From Gordonia soli NBRC 108243 (GTDB taxonomy: Bacteria > Actinomycetota > Actinomycetes > Mycobacteriales > Mycobacteriaceae), in assembly GCF_000334455.1 (NCBI RefSeq), contig NZ_BANX01000008.1, positions 1 to 64,000 on the forward strand: 64,000 bases of DNA. Reading direction: 5' to 3'. Made by a program: the position numbers and the translations under genes. How positions within the stretch are numbered: the stretch's first letter is position 1; the number at the start of each line of letters is the position of its first letter. Below the pieces are notes generated by a model, which made no database searches, had not been told where the DNA came from, and saw only the letters and a list, made by a program, of their open reading frames with translations. Below are positions 8,227 through 17,431 of the stretch, piece after piece.

Positions 8227-9384
8227 ATGATCTCCTTGTCCCCGGAGGAGCAGGCAATCGTCGCGACGGTGCGCGACTTCGTCGACGGTCGCGTGCGACC
8301 TGTGGTCCGCGACCTCGAACACGCGAACGAGTACCCCGAAGCGCTCATCTCGGCGATGAAGGAACTCGGGGTGTTCGGCCTGGCGATCCCCGAACCGTAC
8401 GGGGAGGCCGCGGTGTCGACCCCCTGCTATGTGCAGGTGACCGAGGAGCTGGCACGGGGGTGGATGAGCCTGGCCGGCGCGATGGGTGGGCACACCGTCG
8501 TCGCGAAACTGTTGTCGGCGTTCGGGACCGACGCCCAGAAGCAGAAGTATCTACCCCGGATGTCCACGGGCGAACTCCGCGCGACGATGGCCCTCACCGA
8601 GCCCGGCGGCGGTTCCGACCTCCAGGCCATCCGGACCGTCGCGACAAAGGACGCCGACGGATTCGTCGTCAACGGCTCGAAGACGTGGATCAGCAACGCC
8701 CGGAGGTCCGACCTCGTGGCCCTGCTGTGCAAGACCGACCCGCGCGCGGAGCCTGCCCATCGGGGAGTCTCCATCCTGCTCGTCGAGAAGGTCCCGGGAT
8801 TCACGGTCTCCAGAGACCTCCCGAAGCTCGGATACAAGGGAGTCGAGAGTTGCGAACTCTCCTTCGTCGACGCCCGCGTTCAGGCCGACGCGCTGCTGGG
8901 TGGTGTCGCGGGACAGGGTTTCGCCCAGATGATGAAGGGTCTCGAGGTCGGGCGACTCCAGGTGGCCGCCCGAGCGACCGGAGTAGCCCGCGCAGCCCTC
9001 GACGATGCACTGCGCTATGCGCAGGACCGCGAGAGCTTCGGTCAGCCGATCTGGCGGCATCAGTCGGTCGGCAACATGCTGGCGACCATGGCGACCAAGC
9101 TCTCGGCGGCCCGCAGCCTGCTCCTCGATGCCGCCGAACGGCTCGACACCGGAGCGCGATGCGACATGGAGGCGGGGATGGCCAAGCTGTTCGCGTCCGA
9201 GGTCGCCATGGAGATCGCGCTCGATGCGGTCCGAATCCACGGTGGCTACGGCTATTCGACCGAGTACGAGGTGGAACGGTACTTTCGCGATGCCCCGCTG
9301 ATGATCGTCGGCGAAGGTACCAACGAGATCCAACAGAACGTCATCGCGAAGCAGCTGATCGCCCGCGGTGGCCTCGACATCTGA
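8227..9384 (+). CDS. acyl-CoA dehydrogenase
   Basis: FAD-dependent alpha,beta-dehydrogenase of acyl-CoA thioesters, 385 residues, full family length. Signatures include MALTEPGGGSD (FAD-binding middle domain), WISNARRSD, the C-terminal RIHGGYGYSTEYEVERYFRD and GEGTNEIQQNVIAKQL. The catalytic base should be the glutamate in the segment GEGTNEI or its equivalent. A MaoC/HTD2-like dehydratase follows 24 bases downstream, so the pair could perform two successive beta-oxidation steps on an unidentified CoA thioester. Confidence 0.88.
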   Translation: MISLSPEEQAIVATVRDFVDGRVRPVVRDLEHANEYPEALISAMKELGVFGLAIPEPYGEAAVSTPCYVQVTEELARGWMSLAGAMGGHTVVAKLLSAFGTDAQKQKYLPRMSTGELRATMALTEPGGGSDLQAIRTVATKDADGFVVNGSKTWISNARRSDLVALLCKTDPRAEPAHRGVSILLVEKVPGFTVSRDLPKLGYKGVESCELSFVDARVQADALLGGVAGQGFAQMMKGLEVGRLQVAARATGVARAALDDALRYAQDRESFGQPIWRHQSVGNMLATMATKLSAARSLLLDAAERLDTGARCDMEAGMAKLFASEVAMEIALDAVRIHGGYGYSTEYEVERYFRDAPLMIVGEGTNEIQQNVIAKQLIARGGLDI

Positions 9385-9408
9385 ACGCCCCGCGATCGAG
9401 AGGAGTCC

Positions 9409-10281
9409 GTGGTGGGTGAGTCCGACGCCGGGATCGCCGCGCTGAAGAGTTCCATAGAGGGCTGGCATCCCACGCCGACCATCGAGGACGACCCGCTCGA
9501 TCCGCGCCAGGCTAATCGGCTGGCGGCCACGCTCGATCTGGACGGAACCTACTCCGCCGGAGACGAATTGCCGGTTCCCTGGCAGTGGGTGTTCTTCCCG
9601 GACTGGCCCCCCACTGCAGCCCTCGGCGCAGACGGCCATCCCGAACACGGCCACTTCCTGCCGCCGATCCCCCATCGTCGCCGGATGTTCGCGGGGTCGA
9701 CGATGACGGTCACGCGGCCGCTCCGGCTCGGTGGAGTCACCGAGAAGCGTTCCGGCGTCGAGCGTCTGGAGATCAAGCACGGACGCAGCGGCGCCATGCT
9801 GTTCGTCACCGTGCGCAGTGAGTACCGGCAGGACGGCGACCTGTGCGTCACCGAGGACCAGACCATCGTGTATCGCAGCGATCGGTCCGCATCCCGCCCG
9901 TACCGGCGCGCCGAGGCAGACCTCGTGACCGGCGACGCACCGTGGTCGGCGGAGCCCGCACCGGAGGCGACCACACTGTTCCGATACTCGGCGCTGACAT
10001 CGAATTCGCACCGCATCCACTACGACCGGCCCTATGTCTCCGACGTCGAGGGGTATCCCGACATCGTCGTGCACGGCCCGCTGCTCGCCACCTATCTGGC
10101 CGATCTCGCCCGACTCCGAGGACGACGTCAGTTGCGAGAGTTCACGTTCCGGCTGACCCGACCGATCTTCCTGGGAGATCGATTCAGGGCGGAAGCACGC
10201 CCGGATGGCGACACCGTGACGATGCGTGTGGTCACCGGCGACGGCATCGAACACGTCAGGGCGACCGGCCGATTCGGCTGA
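9409..10281 (+). CDS. MaoC/HTD2-type acyl-CoA dehydratase (FAS1-like dehydratase domain)
   Basis: A 290-residue double hot-dog protein resembling HTD2 and mesaconyl-C4-CoA hydratase. An N-terminal FAS1-type dehydratase-like half (WVFFPDWPPT, LPPIPHRRRMFAGS) is followed by a hot-dog half with FRYSALTSNSHRIHYDRPY and VVHGPLLATYLADL. The GTG at 9409 follows AGGAG. It is encoded directly after an acyl-CoA dehydrogenase and before a strong bidirectional terminator, so the two form a two-gene unit. The exact substrate is not evident. Confidence 0.8.
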   Translation: MVGESDAGIAALKSSIEGWHPTPTIEDDPLDPRQANRLAATLDLDGTYSAGDELPVPWQWVFFPDWPPTAALGADGHPEHGHFLPPIPHRRRMFAGSTMTVTRPLRLGGVTEKRSGVERLEIKHGRSGAMLFVTVRSEYRQDGDLCVTEDQTIVYRSDRSASRPYRRAEADLVTGDAPWSAEPAPEATTLFRYSALTSNSHRIHYDRPYVSDVEGYPDIVVHGPLLATYLADLARLRGRRQLREFTFRLTRPIFLGDRFRAEARPDGDTVTMRVVTGDGIEHVRATGRFG

Positions 10282-10291
10282 GTTCGACACA

Positions 10292-10337
10292 GAATGCCAG
10301 ACGCCCACCGCCGAAAAGCGATGGGCGCCTGGCATTC
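10292..10337. terminator. bidirectional terminator
   Basis: Sixteen-base arms, GAATGCCAGACGCCCA and TGGGCGCCTGGCATTC, with a single mismatch and a 14-base loop. It lies between the convergent dehydratase and msrA genes and can serve both strands. Confidence 0.8.
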
Positions 10338-10382
10338 ACTCAGCCGATCGGTGCGACTCGACCGATCACCGAGATGGGTCGA

Positions 10383-10925
10383 TTAGTGGGACTCGGCCCG
10401 CTTCGGCAGCACCCAACCCGCGCGCGGGAAGTGACAGGTGTAGCCGTTCGGGTTGCGGATCAGGTAGTCCTGGTGCTCGGGCTCGGCCTCCCAGAACGGA
10501 CCTGCGGTCTCGATCGTCGTGACCGCCGGACCCGGCCACAGGCCGGACGCATCCACATCCGCGATCGTCTCCCTGGCCACCTTCTCCTGCTCCGGCGTCA
10601 CCGGGAAGATCGCCGACCGATAGCTCGAACCGATGTCGTTGCCCTGCCGGTCGCGCGTTGTCGGGTCGTGGATCTGGAAGAAGAACGCCAGTATGTCCCG
10701 ATACGTCGTCTGCGTCGGGTCGAACACGATCTCGACCGCCTCCGCATGCCCGGGGTGGTTGCGGTAGGTGGCGTGATCGTTGCTGCCGCCGATGTATCCG
10801 GCACGGGTGTCGAGCACTCCCGGCTGTCGGCGGATGAGATCCTCCACCCCCCAGAAGCAACCGCCGGCGAGGACCGCGGTCTCGGCGCCGGGGCGCTGGG
10901 TGATCTGTCCGGTGTCGGTGGTCAT
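10383..10925 (-). CDS. msrA: peptide-methionine (S)-S-oxide reductase
   Basis: Repairs methionine-S-sulfoxide in proteins and free methionine. It has 180 residues, with the catalytic cysteine in [11 protein letters not shown] (about 20-30), YIGG and the substrate-pocket motif [12 protein letters not shown]. The ATG at 10925 overlaps the msrB stop as ATGA, so both stereo-specific reductases are made from one transcript. Confidence 0.95.
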   Translation of the reverse strand: MTTDTGQITQRPGAETAVLAGGCFWGVEDLIRRQPGVLDTRAGYIGGSNDHATYRNHPGHAEAVEIVFDPTQTTYRDILAFFFQIHDPTTRDRQGNDIGSSYRSAIFPVTPEQEKVARETIADVDASGLWPGPAVTTIETAGPFWEAEPEHQDYLIRNPNGYTCHFPRAGWVLPKRAESH

Positions 10926-11443
10926 GAGGCATCCCTTTCGGTTGGGGTCTCGGTCGGGGCGGTCTCGGCGGGCTCGGTGTCGGTGAGTTCGTCGACAACC
11001 GGCGCGAACAGGTCGCGGTACTCGCCGTATCCCTCGGCATCGAGGTCGGCGACCGGGACGAAACGCAGCGCTGCCGAGTTCATGCAGTAGCGCTGGCCGC
11101 CCGCGTCGCGCGGGCCGTCGTCGAAGACGTGGCCCAGGTGGCTGTCGGCACCGGCCGAACGCACCTCGGTGCGGCGCATGAACAGCTTCCGGTCGGTCGT
11201 GGTCGTCACCGCATCGGTGTCCACCGGCTTGGTGAAGCTCGGCCATCCGGTTCCGCTGTCGTACTTGTCGGTCGACGAGAACAGCGGTTGCCCGGAGACG
11301 ATGTCGACGTAGAGTCCGGCCTCGTGGTTGTCCCAGTACTCGTTGCGGAAGGCCGGCTCGGTGCCGTCCTTCTGCGTGACGCGGTGCTGGTCGGGCGTCA
11401 GGCGCTCGACGGCTTCGGTCGTCTTGCGGTATGAGTTGCTCAC
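10922..11443 (-). CDS. msrB: peptide-methionine (R)-S-oxide reductase
   Basis: Reduces methionine-R-sulfoxide. It has 173 residues, with the catalytic cysteine in [11 protein letters not shown] and substrate signatures [10 protein letters not shown] and [11 protein letters not shown]. The two CxxC zinc pairs of many MsrB proteins are absent, so it belongs to the zinc-free subgroup. A Thr/Glu-rich tail of about 20 residues is added at the C terminus. The GTG start at 11443 follows a strong GAAGGAGG. Confidence 0.93.
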   Translation of the reverse strand: MSNSYRKTTEAVERLTPDQHRVTQKDGTEPAFRNEYWDNHEAGLYVDIVSGQPLFSSTDKYDSGTGWPSFTKPVDTDAVTTTTDRKLFMRRTEVRSAGADSHLGHVFDDGPRDAGGQRYCMNSAALRFVPVADLDAEGYGEYRDLFAPVVDELTDTEPAETAPTETPTERDAS

Positions 11444-11577
11444 ATCTCCTCCTTCGGCGCCGCTGGCTGCGGCGTCACACTGCACAACACCATCGTGACG
11501 CGATTTGGTCCCGTCGGGAGTCGATACGGCGCCGGGCGGAGAACTATGCGGAGGAGATTGCCCCGACCAGGGACTTC

Positions 11578-12468
11578 TCAGACGTTCGGGATCATTCGCT
11601 GGACATCGAGCCCGCAGCCGGTCGCGCGGACGATGAGCCGCTCGGGTGCGGCGGACCGGCCGTAGACCGGCAGCACGGTGTAGTTGACCTTGCCCCCGCG
11701 GCACGTCTGGAGCGCGCGGTAGACCTGGCCCTCGACCGCAGCCTTCTGCGCATTGGCACGCGGCGTTATCGGCACGATGTTGCGTGCATCGCCGCCGAGG
11801 CCGCCGAGTCTGTTCGCGAGGAGCTGACCACGGACGCTGTACTTGCCGGCCAGGCCTCGCGGCGTGATCTGCCGGACCGGCGCGGTGCCCCGGTCACGCA
11901 TGCCGATGGACACGTAGCCGGTGATGCCCGACGACCGTCCGCCACGTAGGCCCCACACGGAGACCGTGCCGCCGTCGCGGAAACGGACCTCGCGCGTGCC
12001 GCCCGCGGTCGTGCGGTCGCTGACCACTCCCGCACCACGTGCGTAGTTCTGTGGAGGGGCGAACCCGGGCGTCGGGTTGGTCTGACGCGGCGCGGGGCGG
12101 GGCGGCGTGGTCCGCGGGGGCGCGACCGTGGTGCCCGGCCCACTGGGCGGGCGGATCCCGGTCAGCTGCCCCTGGGACTGGCAGCGAGCCAGTTCAGCGC
12201 GGAGTGCTCCCTGGTGCGCATTGCCGCGCGCCTTCCAGGAGCGGTAGTACGCGACCTGCCCCGGGGTGCCGCCACCGCGCGCGTTCAGCGCGGCGACCTG
12301 TGCGTTGTAGTTGCGAGCATCGGCGTTGGTGGCTGCGATCCGTGACGGCAGCGTCGAGCAGTTGGTCGCGGCGTGCGCGACGGGTGAAGCGCTGGGGGCG
12401 ACGACTGCACCCACCACCGCGAGAACTGCGATCGCCACCGCGACCACCAGACGACGAACCCCGACCAT
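11578..12468 (-). CDS. secreted protein with DNA/RNA non-specific endonuclease-like domain
   Basis: A 296-residue exported protein. A signal peptide covers about residues 1-34, ending near AHA. A helical segment with two cysteines and a Pro/Thr-rich linker (about 105-140) follow. The C-terminal domain contains [20 protein letters not shown] and resembles the NUC1-like endonuclease fold found in secreted actinobacterial nucleases and toxins. The usual RGH histidine, which acts as base in that family, is a glutamine here, so catalysis is doubtful. It could be a binding protein or a diverged nuclease. Confidence 0.6.
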   Translation of the reverse strand: MVGVRRLVVAVAIAVLAVVGAVVAPSASPVAHAATNCSTLPSRIAATNADARNYNAQVAALNARGGGTPGQVAYYRSWKARGNAHQGALRAELARCQSQGQLTGIRPPSGPGTTVAPPRTTPPRPAPRQTNPTPGFAPPQNYARGAGVVSDRTTAGGTREVRFRDGGTVSVWGLRGGRSSGITGYVSIGMRDRGTAPVRQITPRGLAGKYSVRGQLLANRLGGLGGDARNIVPITPRANAQKAAVEGQVYRALQTCRGGKVNYTVLPVYGRSAAPERLIVRATGCGLDVQRMIPNV

Positions 12469-12586
12469 CCCGACCCCCTGCTGATCACCGATGAATGGTC
12501 GTAGTCTGCAGCACGATGGGGATCGGATCGGACCCGACCGACGGTGTTGTCGGCTGATCGGATGACGAGGGTGTCCCCGGGGCCGC

Positions 12587-13369
12587 TCACTGGACGTCGC
12601 GCGGCGTCGTCACTCGGGTCAGGATGCGACCGAGTGCCTGCTCGAGGCGCGCTCTGTCATCGTCGCCGATCCAGTCCTTGCGGAGCGCTTCGTTGATCCC
12701 AGCGGGGGTCTCGTGCGCCAGGACCAGGTCGGCGAGCGGGGTGTAGGGGTCCACCAAGGCGGGACCGAGCCCGGTGTACATCTCACGGACGAACCGCTCG
12801 GCATCGGCGAGTTCCCAGCCCTGCCGTCGCAGCCAACCGCTGATGGTGGCGAGATACGTGAGGTGACTCGAGATCGAGGCCGTCGCCGCGGACAAGGCGC
12901 TGAACTGGGTCTCGGTGTCGGCCACGATCGTGGTGCCGAGTACCTCGAACAGTTGCTCGGTCACACGATGGTGAGGAAACACCGCGGTGATCCCGCGTCC
13001 CGACCGCACGGCAGGCAGTGGGATCACCCGCACCACGGTCGGTTTCTCGGGTAGCAACGCGGCGAGGTCTGCGCACGAGAGTCCCGCAACCGCGCTGATG
13101 ACCGTATGTCCCTGCGGGACGGTCAGATTCGCGAGAACGTCGGACGCCACAGGCGCCCCGACCGTCAGTAGGACGATGTCGCTGCGGTCGACGACCTCTT
13201 GATTGTCCGAGCAGACCTCGACGTCGGCACTCTCGGCTGCCAAACGGGCAGCGGTGCCGCTGTTCCGTGGCGACAGGAAGATCTGTGCGTCGAGATCGAC
13301 CCGACGCCAGCCGTCGACGATCGCCTCGGCGATCTCCCCGACCCCGATGATCCCGATCCGGTGAGTCAT
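12587..13369 (-). CDS. pyrroline-5-carboxylate reductase-like NAD(P)-dependent protein
   Basis: A 260-residue protein of the ProC/F420-dependent NADP reductase superfamily. The N-terminal Rossmann motif is IGIIGVGEIAEAIVDGW (about 5-21); later VISAVAGLS and VVRVIPLPAVRSG match the ProC core, and the C terminus is helical (AGINEAL). It is last in the leftward biosynthetic operon, 53 bases after the MFS gene, so a role in reducing a cyclic imine of the pathway product is plausible. A housekeeping proline role is less likely given its divergence and context. Confidence 0.7.
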   Translation of the reverse strand: MTHRIGIIGVGEIAEAIVDGWRRVDLDAQIFLSPRNSGTAARLAAESADVEVCSDNQEVVDRSDIVLLTVGAPVASDVLANLTVPQGHTVISAVAGLSCADLAALLPEKPTVVRVIPLPAVRSGRGITAVFPHHRVTEQLFEVLGTTIVADTETQFSALSAATASISSHLTYLATISGWLRRQGWELADAERFVREMYTGLGPALVDPYTPLADLVLAHETPAGINEALRKDWIGDDDRARLEQALGRILTRVTTPRDVQ

Positions 13370-13422
13370 GTGTCCTTCCTCGTGTCTCGATCCACGATGA
13401 TCCGCTGGGCGGTCTGACCGCC

Positions 13423-14712
13423 CTAGTTGGCGGCAGATGATCGCGCGGCGGTTCCCATCGCGACGTCGAAGGGCCGCTCGGAGTCCACGCGATCGTCCTC
13501 ATCCGTTCTCGAGTCTGCCCCCCACAGTCCGGGCCTGCTGGAGATCAGGGCGGACGCCACCATCCCGACCAGCAGGAGACCGCTGGCGGACAACCACGAC
13601 GGAACCGGGCCGATCTCGCGGAGCAGCGGCAGGAAGGCGATCGGGGCAACGATCACTCCGACGTTCATCGTCGCTGTGTACCAACCCATCCCGCGGGCAC
13701 GGGTGCGAGCGGACGTGGTTGCGGTGACCTGCTCGGTCATCACCGGATAGACGATCATCTCACCGATGGTCCAGATCGCCGTGGCAACGAGCAACAGCCA
13801 CGCGTGTTCCACGCCGGCACCCATGAGTCCGAACCCACCGATTCCGAAGGCGAAACCGGCCAGGAGTATCCACTTGCGACGTACACCAGCGGTGGCGTGG
13901 TTCAGGGCGATCTCGCAGGTGATCACCAGAGCCGCGTTGAGAGCGAAGACAGCACTGACCCACATCGACGAATACCCGAGTTCGGTGACGACGTAGATGC
14001 TCACCACCGTCGACGGGAACGCGTACACGACATGAATCGGCAGAGTGGCGACGAGGAAGGCCGCCAGCCCTGTCCGGTTGTCGGGACGATCGTCGACCAT
14101 CTCGTCGTATCCGTTGGTGCCGGCAGCATGCTCCAGCGCTTGAACTGGATTGGTGCGCGCGAGGATCACTGCGGCCACGGCGAATCCGATCGCCGTTCCC
14201 CATGGCAACAGATTCGGATCATAGTGGTAGATGACCCCGGCCACGACCGGCCCGATGGCCATTCCGACATTGACCGCAAGCCTGAGAGCGGCAAACCCGA
14301 ATCGCGCGGCCTCACCACGGTAGGCCCGCGAGACCATGGTGTTGGAGATGGGATTGACGAGTTCGTAGCAGGCACCCCACGCGGCGGTCAGTGGGATGAG
14401 CAGCCAGACGTTGTCGACCAATGCGATCGCGGAGACGGCCACGGCGACCCCGAACAGCCCCGCCACCGCGGCATTTCTCTCGGAGACCAGCCTGGTCAGC
14501 CAGCCCACCGCGAGGTCGCCGACCAGAGCGCCGGCCCCGAATGCCCCGACGATGAGCCCGATGTATGCCGGTGTGATGGCATCGTCGTGTTGGGCGAGGT
14601 ACGCCCCGTAGAACGGAAACAGCAGGACGGCACACCGTGAGGCCGTGATGGCGATCAGCAGCCCTCGGATGGGGGCGAGACTGCGGAGTCGCTCGGTCAG
14701 CGTTTGACTCAC
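13423..14712 (-). CDS. MFS transporter
   Basis: A 429-residue major facilitator protein with about 12 hydrophobic helices. The loop after helix 2 carries GDLAVGWLTRLVSERN, resembling the MFS A motif. It starts with GTG 3 bases after the ATP-grasp stop, so it is cotranscribed with the aminotransferase, KamA-like and ATP-grasp genes. Export of, or self-protection from, the product of that operon is the natural inference. The charged C-terminal tail is cytoplasmic. Confidence 0.82.
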   Translation of the reverse strand: MSQTLTERLRSLAPIRGLLIAITASRCAVLLFPFYGAYLAQHDDAITPAYIGLIVGAFGAGALVGDLAVGWLTRLVSERNAAVAGLFGVAVAVSAIALVDNVWLLIPLTAAWGACYELVNPISNTMVSRAYRGEAARFGFAALRLAVNVGMAIGPVVAGVIYHYDPNLLPWGTAIGFAVAAVILARTNPVQALEHAAGTNGYDEMVDDRPDNRTGLAAFLVATLPIHVVYAFPSTVVSIYVVTELGYSSMWVSAVFALNAALVITCEIALNHATAGVRRKWILLAGFAFGIGGFGLMGAGVEHAWLLLVATAIWTIGEMIVYPVMTEQVTATTSARTRARGMGWYTATMNVGVIVAPIAFLPLLREIGPVPSWLSASGLLLVGMVASALISSRPGLWGADSRTDEDDRVDSERPFDVAMGTAARSSAAN

Positions 14713-14715
14713 GGG

Positions 14716-16002
14716 TCACCTCAGCGCGAAGACGTCGTCGCTCACCGACTCGACGAACCGGTAGTCGTCGTCGAGGACCCCCTGATCGTCCGAGGTCATG
14801 AAGACCCGGATCGGACTGGTCAGCAAGTCGTGGGTCGGAACCAGGACATCGCCTGGGTGACGTTTCACAGTCACGCCGAACACCGATTCCCGGCCTCGGA
14901 TCCGGGCGACCACTTCGTCGTCGACGCCGACGATCGTGCCCGACTGCGACGTGGGCACGTTGTACACGACGGCGGGCTGCTGCCGTGAATAGGTCCGGCC
15001 CGCATAGCGTGCGGAGAACTGTGCCGGTTCGAGGTAGACCTCCGCCGTCAACCGTGCCGCGTTCGTCCCCAGGCAGCGGTCATGGAATTCAGGATGCATG
15101 TTTCCGTTGGTTCGCGCACCGACCTCGATGAGCGCCGGGCCGTCTTCGGTGAGCATGATCTCGGTGTGTGCGGGACCGTTGTCGATACCCACTGCGTCGA
15201 GTACCCGACGGGTGTACTCGGTCAATACGGTGACCACCGGGTCGTTCTCGGCCACCAGGATGTCCCGGTTGTAGATCGGTTTTCCATTGGGCAGCAACGT
15301 CTTCTCGTACTGCCAGACTCCGCAGACATGCGACTCCCCGTCGAGGCTGACGGTGTCGACGATGTACTCGGTTCCGCTGAGATAAGACTGTATGAGCACA
15401 TCGTTGTTGTCGAAGTTGAAGACTGTCGTGCTGTTGAGCACGGCACGAACCCCTGACTCGAGTTCTGCCGCGTTGTTGCAGATGGAGACCGAGTCGGTCG
15501 ACGCGGACGCAAGCGGTTTGGCCACGCAGGGCCATCCACCGACGGTCTCCGCCCACGCGACTGCCTCGGCAGGATCGGACACGATCAGTTGCCGTGCGGT
15601 GAGGAGACCCGCCTCGGCGACGGCGCGGATCATCTCGAACTTGTTGCGACGAGCCGCCGAGAGTTCGGTGCCGTTGGTGCGTACACCCAGCGCTTCGCTC
15701 AGCTGGTCGGCGAGATTGACTCCGGGTTCCTGGCCGGGAACGACAAAGCTGACGCCGATCTCGGCGAGCTCGTGTTCGGTGACACCGGCCTCGTAGACCA
15801 TGGCGGCTGAGTACTTGGTGAGATCTGGCTGCACCATCCGCGTGATCGGGTCCCTGGAACTCTGCACGTGCACGAGATCGGCCCCCAGGGCTGCGAAGGC
15901 GTCACTGACGTAGTTGCCGGTTCCGTATCCATCGACGATGACGCCGGGGGCGGTCGAGTTGCTGGTGAAGGCGGCGCTTGCCGTTGCAGGTGTGGTGGTC
16001 AT
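14716..16002 (-). CDS. ATP-grasp ligase, probable amino-acid ligase
   Basis: A 428-residue ATP-grasp enzyme. The ATP-grasp lid lysine is in WPCVAKPLASASTDSV, QSYLSGTEYIVDTVS carries the acidic nucleotide/metal-binding region, and the C-terminal metal motif is ALIEVGARTNGNMH. It resembles the L-amino-acid ligase and carnosine-synthase-type group, which joins a carboxylate to an amine through an acyl phosphate. The ATG at 16002 follows GAGG. It lies between the KamA-like and MFS genes and is the most likely bond-forming enzyme of this NRPS-free locus. Confidence 0.8.
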   Translation of the reverse strand: MTTTPATASAAFTSNSTAPGVIVDGYGTGNYVSDAFAALGADLVHVQSSRDPITRMVQPDLTKYSAAMVYEAGVTEHELAEIGVSFVVPGQEPGVNLADQLSEALGVRTNGTELSAARRNKFEMIRAVAEAGLLTARQLIVSDPAEAVAWAETVGGWPCVAKPLASASTDSVSICNNAAELESGVRAVLNSTTVFNFDNNDVLIQSYLSGTEYIVDTVSLDGESHVCGVWQYEKTLLPNGKPIYNRDILVAENDPVVTVLTEYTRRVLDAVGIDNGPAHTEIMLTEDGPALIEVGARTNGNMHPEFHDRCLGTNAARLTAEVYLEPAQFSARYAGRTYSRQQPAVVYNVPTSQSGTIVGVDDEVVARIRGRESVFGVTVKRHPGDVLVPTHDLLTSPIRVFMTSDDQGVLDDDYRFVESVSDDVFALR

Positions 16003-16055
16003 GGCTACCTCATCGTGGTGTGGGTGGTCGTCGGGGCAGGTCGCAATTCGGTGAG

Positions 16056-17405
16056 TCAGATGACGCAAGCTGTCTGGGTGGTGCCGGCAGGATGTCCGTC
16101 GATGTTCGAGTTCGAGTCCCAGAACCAGTTCTGCCCGAAGGCAGGCCGGAGATCGTCGAACCACACAGCCTGTTCGTCGAAGGCAGCGAAGAACGGACGG
16201 CCGACCCAGTTCGGATCCCTGGCCTGCAGGAATCGGCAGCAGAAGACGCGTTCACCGGCAACGTCGGCTATGCCGTCGATGATGACCTTGCCGGGAGACG
16301 CCGACATGACCGGTCCACGGGCGGTGCGCTCCAGTCCGGATACAGATGAGAGCGCATCGCGATATACCTGGTACGCGTTGTGCAGGGGCAATTCGAAGTA
16401 GTTGCTCGCGCCGGTGTCTCGCTCGACGAACATGTAGTACGGCGAAATTCCGAGGTGAGTCATCGTGCGCCACATCGATGCCCACGTTTCGGCATCGTCG
16501 TTCACATGCCGGACGATCGGCGCCTGCGCTCGAAGGATCGCGCCGGCGTCACGCAGGCGACGGATGGCGGTGCGGACCGCGGTGGTGTCCAGCTCGCGAG
16601 GGTGGGAGAAGTGGGTCATGATGGCGACCTGTTTTCCCGAGTCGCTGAGACGTTCGATGAATCGGAGCAGTTCGTCGGCGTCGGTGTCGGTGGTGAAGCG
16701 GTAGGGCCAGTAGCCGAGAGCCTTGGTCCCGAACCGCAGATTTCGGACGTGGTCGTATGGCCAGTCCAGGAGTGGTTCGACGTACTCCTTGAGCCGCTCG
16801 GTCGACATGATCATCGGGTCGCCGCCGGTGAAGAGCACATCGGACACCTCGCGATGGTTGCGCAGATAGCCCAACGCCGGATCCGGCCCCGGAGTGGCTT
16901 GTTTCAGGTCGGCGATGCCGATGAACTGCGCCCAGCGAAAGCAATAGCCGCAGTAGGAGTGACACGTCTGGCCTTGCCCGGGGAAGACGAGCACGGTCTC
17001 GCGATACTTGTGCTGGAGTCCGTTGACAGGCTCGTCGTCCATCTGGGGGACGTTGGCTTGCAACTGGTCGCCGGGGTGAGGGTTGAGTTGCATTCTCAAT
17101 CTGGCGATCTCGGCCGTACGTTCCGGCCGCGCGAGGTCGGAACGCAGAAGAGCGGCGACTCCGTCGAAGAGCTCCGGAGACAGCATGTCGCGGTGCGGGA
17201 ACGTGAGTCGGTAGATCGGGTCGTCGGGAGCTCGATCCCAATCGATCAGCTCGTCGAGGACGTAGTTGTTGACCTTGAACGGCAAGATCGCGCTGACGAC
17301 GTCGATCTCGTGTCGGGTGTCGGCGTCCAAGTGCTGGATGTGCGGTAGGCGGGACAGTCGCGGTCCCGGGGTCGCCTTGAGTTTGGGGCGTTCGGTTGTC
17401 AACAT
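16056..17405 (-). CDS. KamA-family radical SAM enzyme (lysine 2,3-aminomutase-like)
   Basis: A 449-residue radical SAM protein of the lysine 2,3-aminomutase family. The [4Fe-4S]-SAM cluster motif is CHSYCGYC (C-x3-C-x2-C), followed by DVLFTGGDPMIMS. KamA uses PLP to move an alpha-amino group to the beta position. Here the expected PLP-lysine loop, normally a Gly-rich GGGGK, reads ASPGKVIIDG and is followed by GERVFCCRFLQ, so this is a divergent subgroup and the substrate cannot be assigned. The ATG at 17405 lies 26 bases after the aminotransferase stop. Confidence 0.82.
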   Translation of the reverse strand: MLTTERPKLKATPGPRLSRLPHIQHLDADTRHEIDVVSAILPFKVNNYVLDELIDWDRAPDDPIYRLTFPHRDMLSPELFDGVAALLRSDLARPERTAEIARLRMQLNPHPGDQLQANVPQMDDEPVNGLQHKYRETVLVFPGQGQTCHSYCGYCFRWAQFIGIADLKQATPGPDPALGYLRNHREVSDVLFTGGDPMIMSTERLKEYVEPLLDWPYDHVRNLRFGTKALGYWPYRFTTDTDADELLRFIERLSDSGKQVAIMTHFSHPRELDTTAVRTAIRRLRDAGAILRAQAPIVRHVNDDAETWASMWRTMTHLGISPYYMFVERDTGASNYFELPLHNAYQVYRDALSSVSGLERTARGPVMSASPGKVIIDGIADVAGERVFCCRFLQARDPNWVGRPFFAAFDEQAVWFDDLRPAFGQNWFWDSNSNIDGHPAGTTQTACVI

Positions 17406-17431
17406 TGTGTGTCCTTGTCCTCGTGGTCTTG

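Noticed and set aside
13407-13423. Terminator between the MFS and ProC-like genes
   Set aside because: Small GGGCGGT/ACCGCCC hairpin overlapping the MFS stop without T-tract; the two genes are likely in one operon.
16056-17405. Osmoprotectant N-acetyl-beta-lysine pathway (ablA/ablB)
   Set aside because: No acetyltransferase gene is next to the KamA-like gene, and the surrounding enzymes and AREs point to secondary metabolism.
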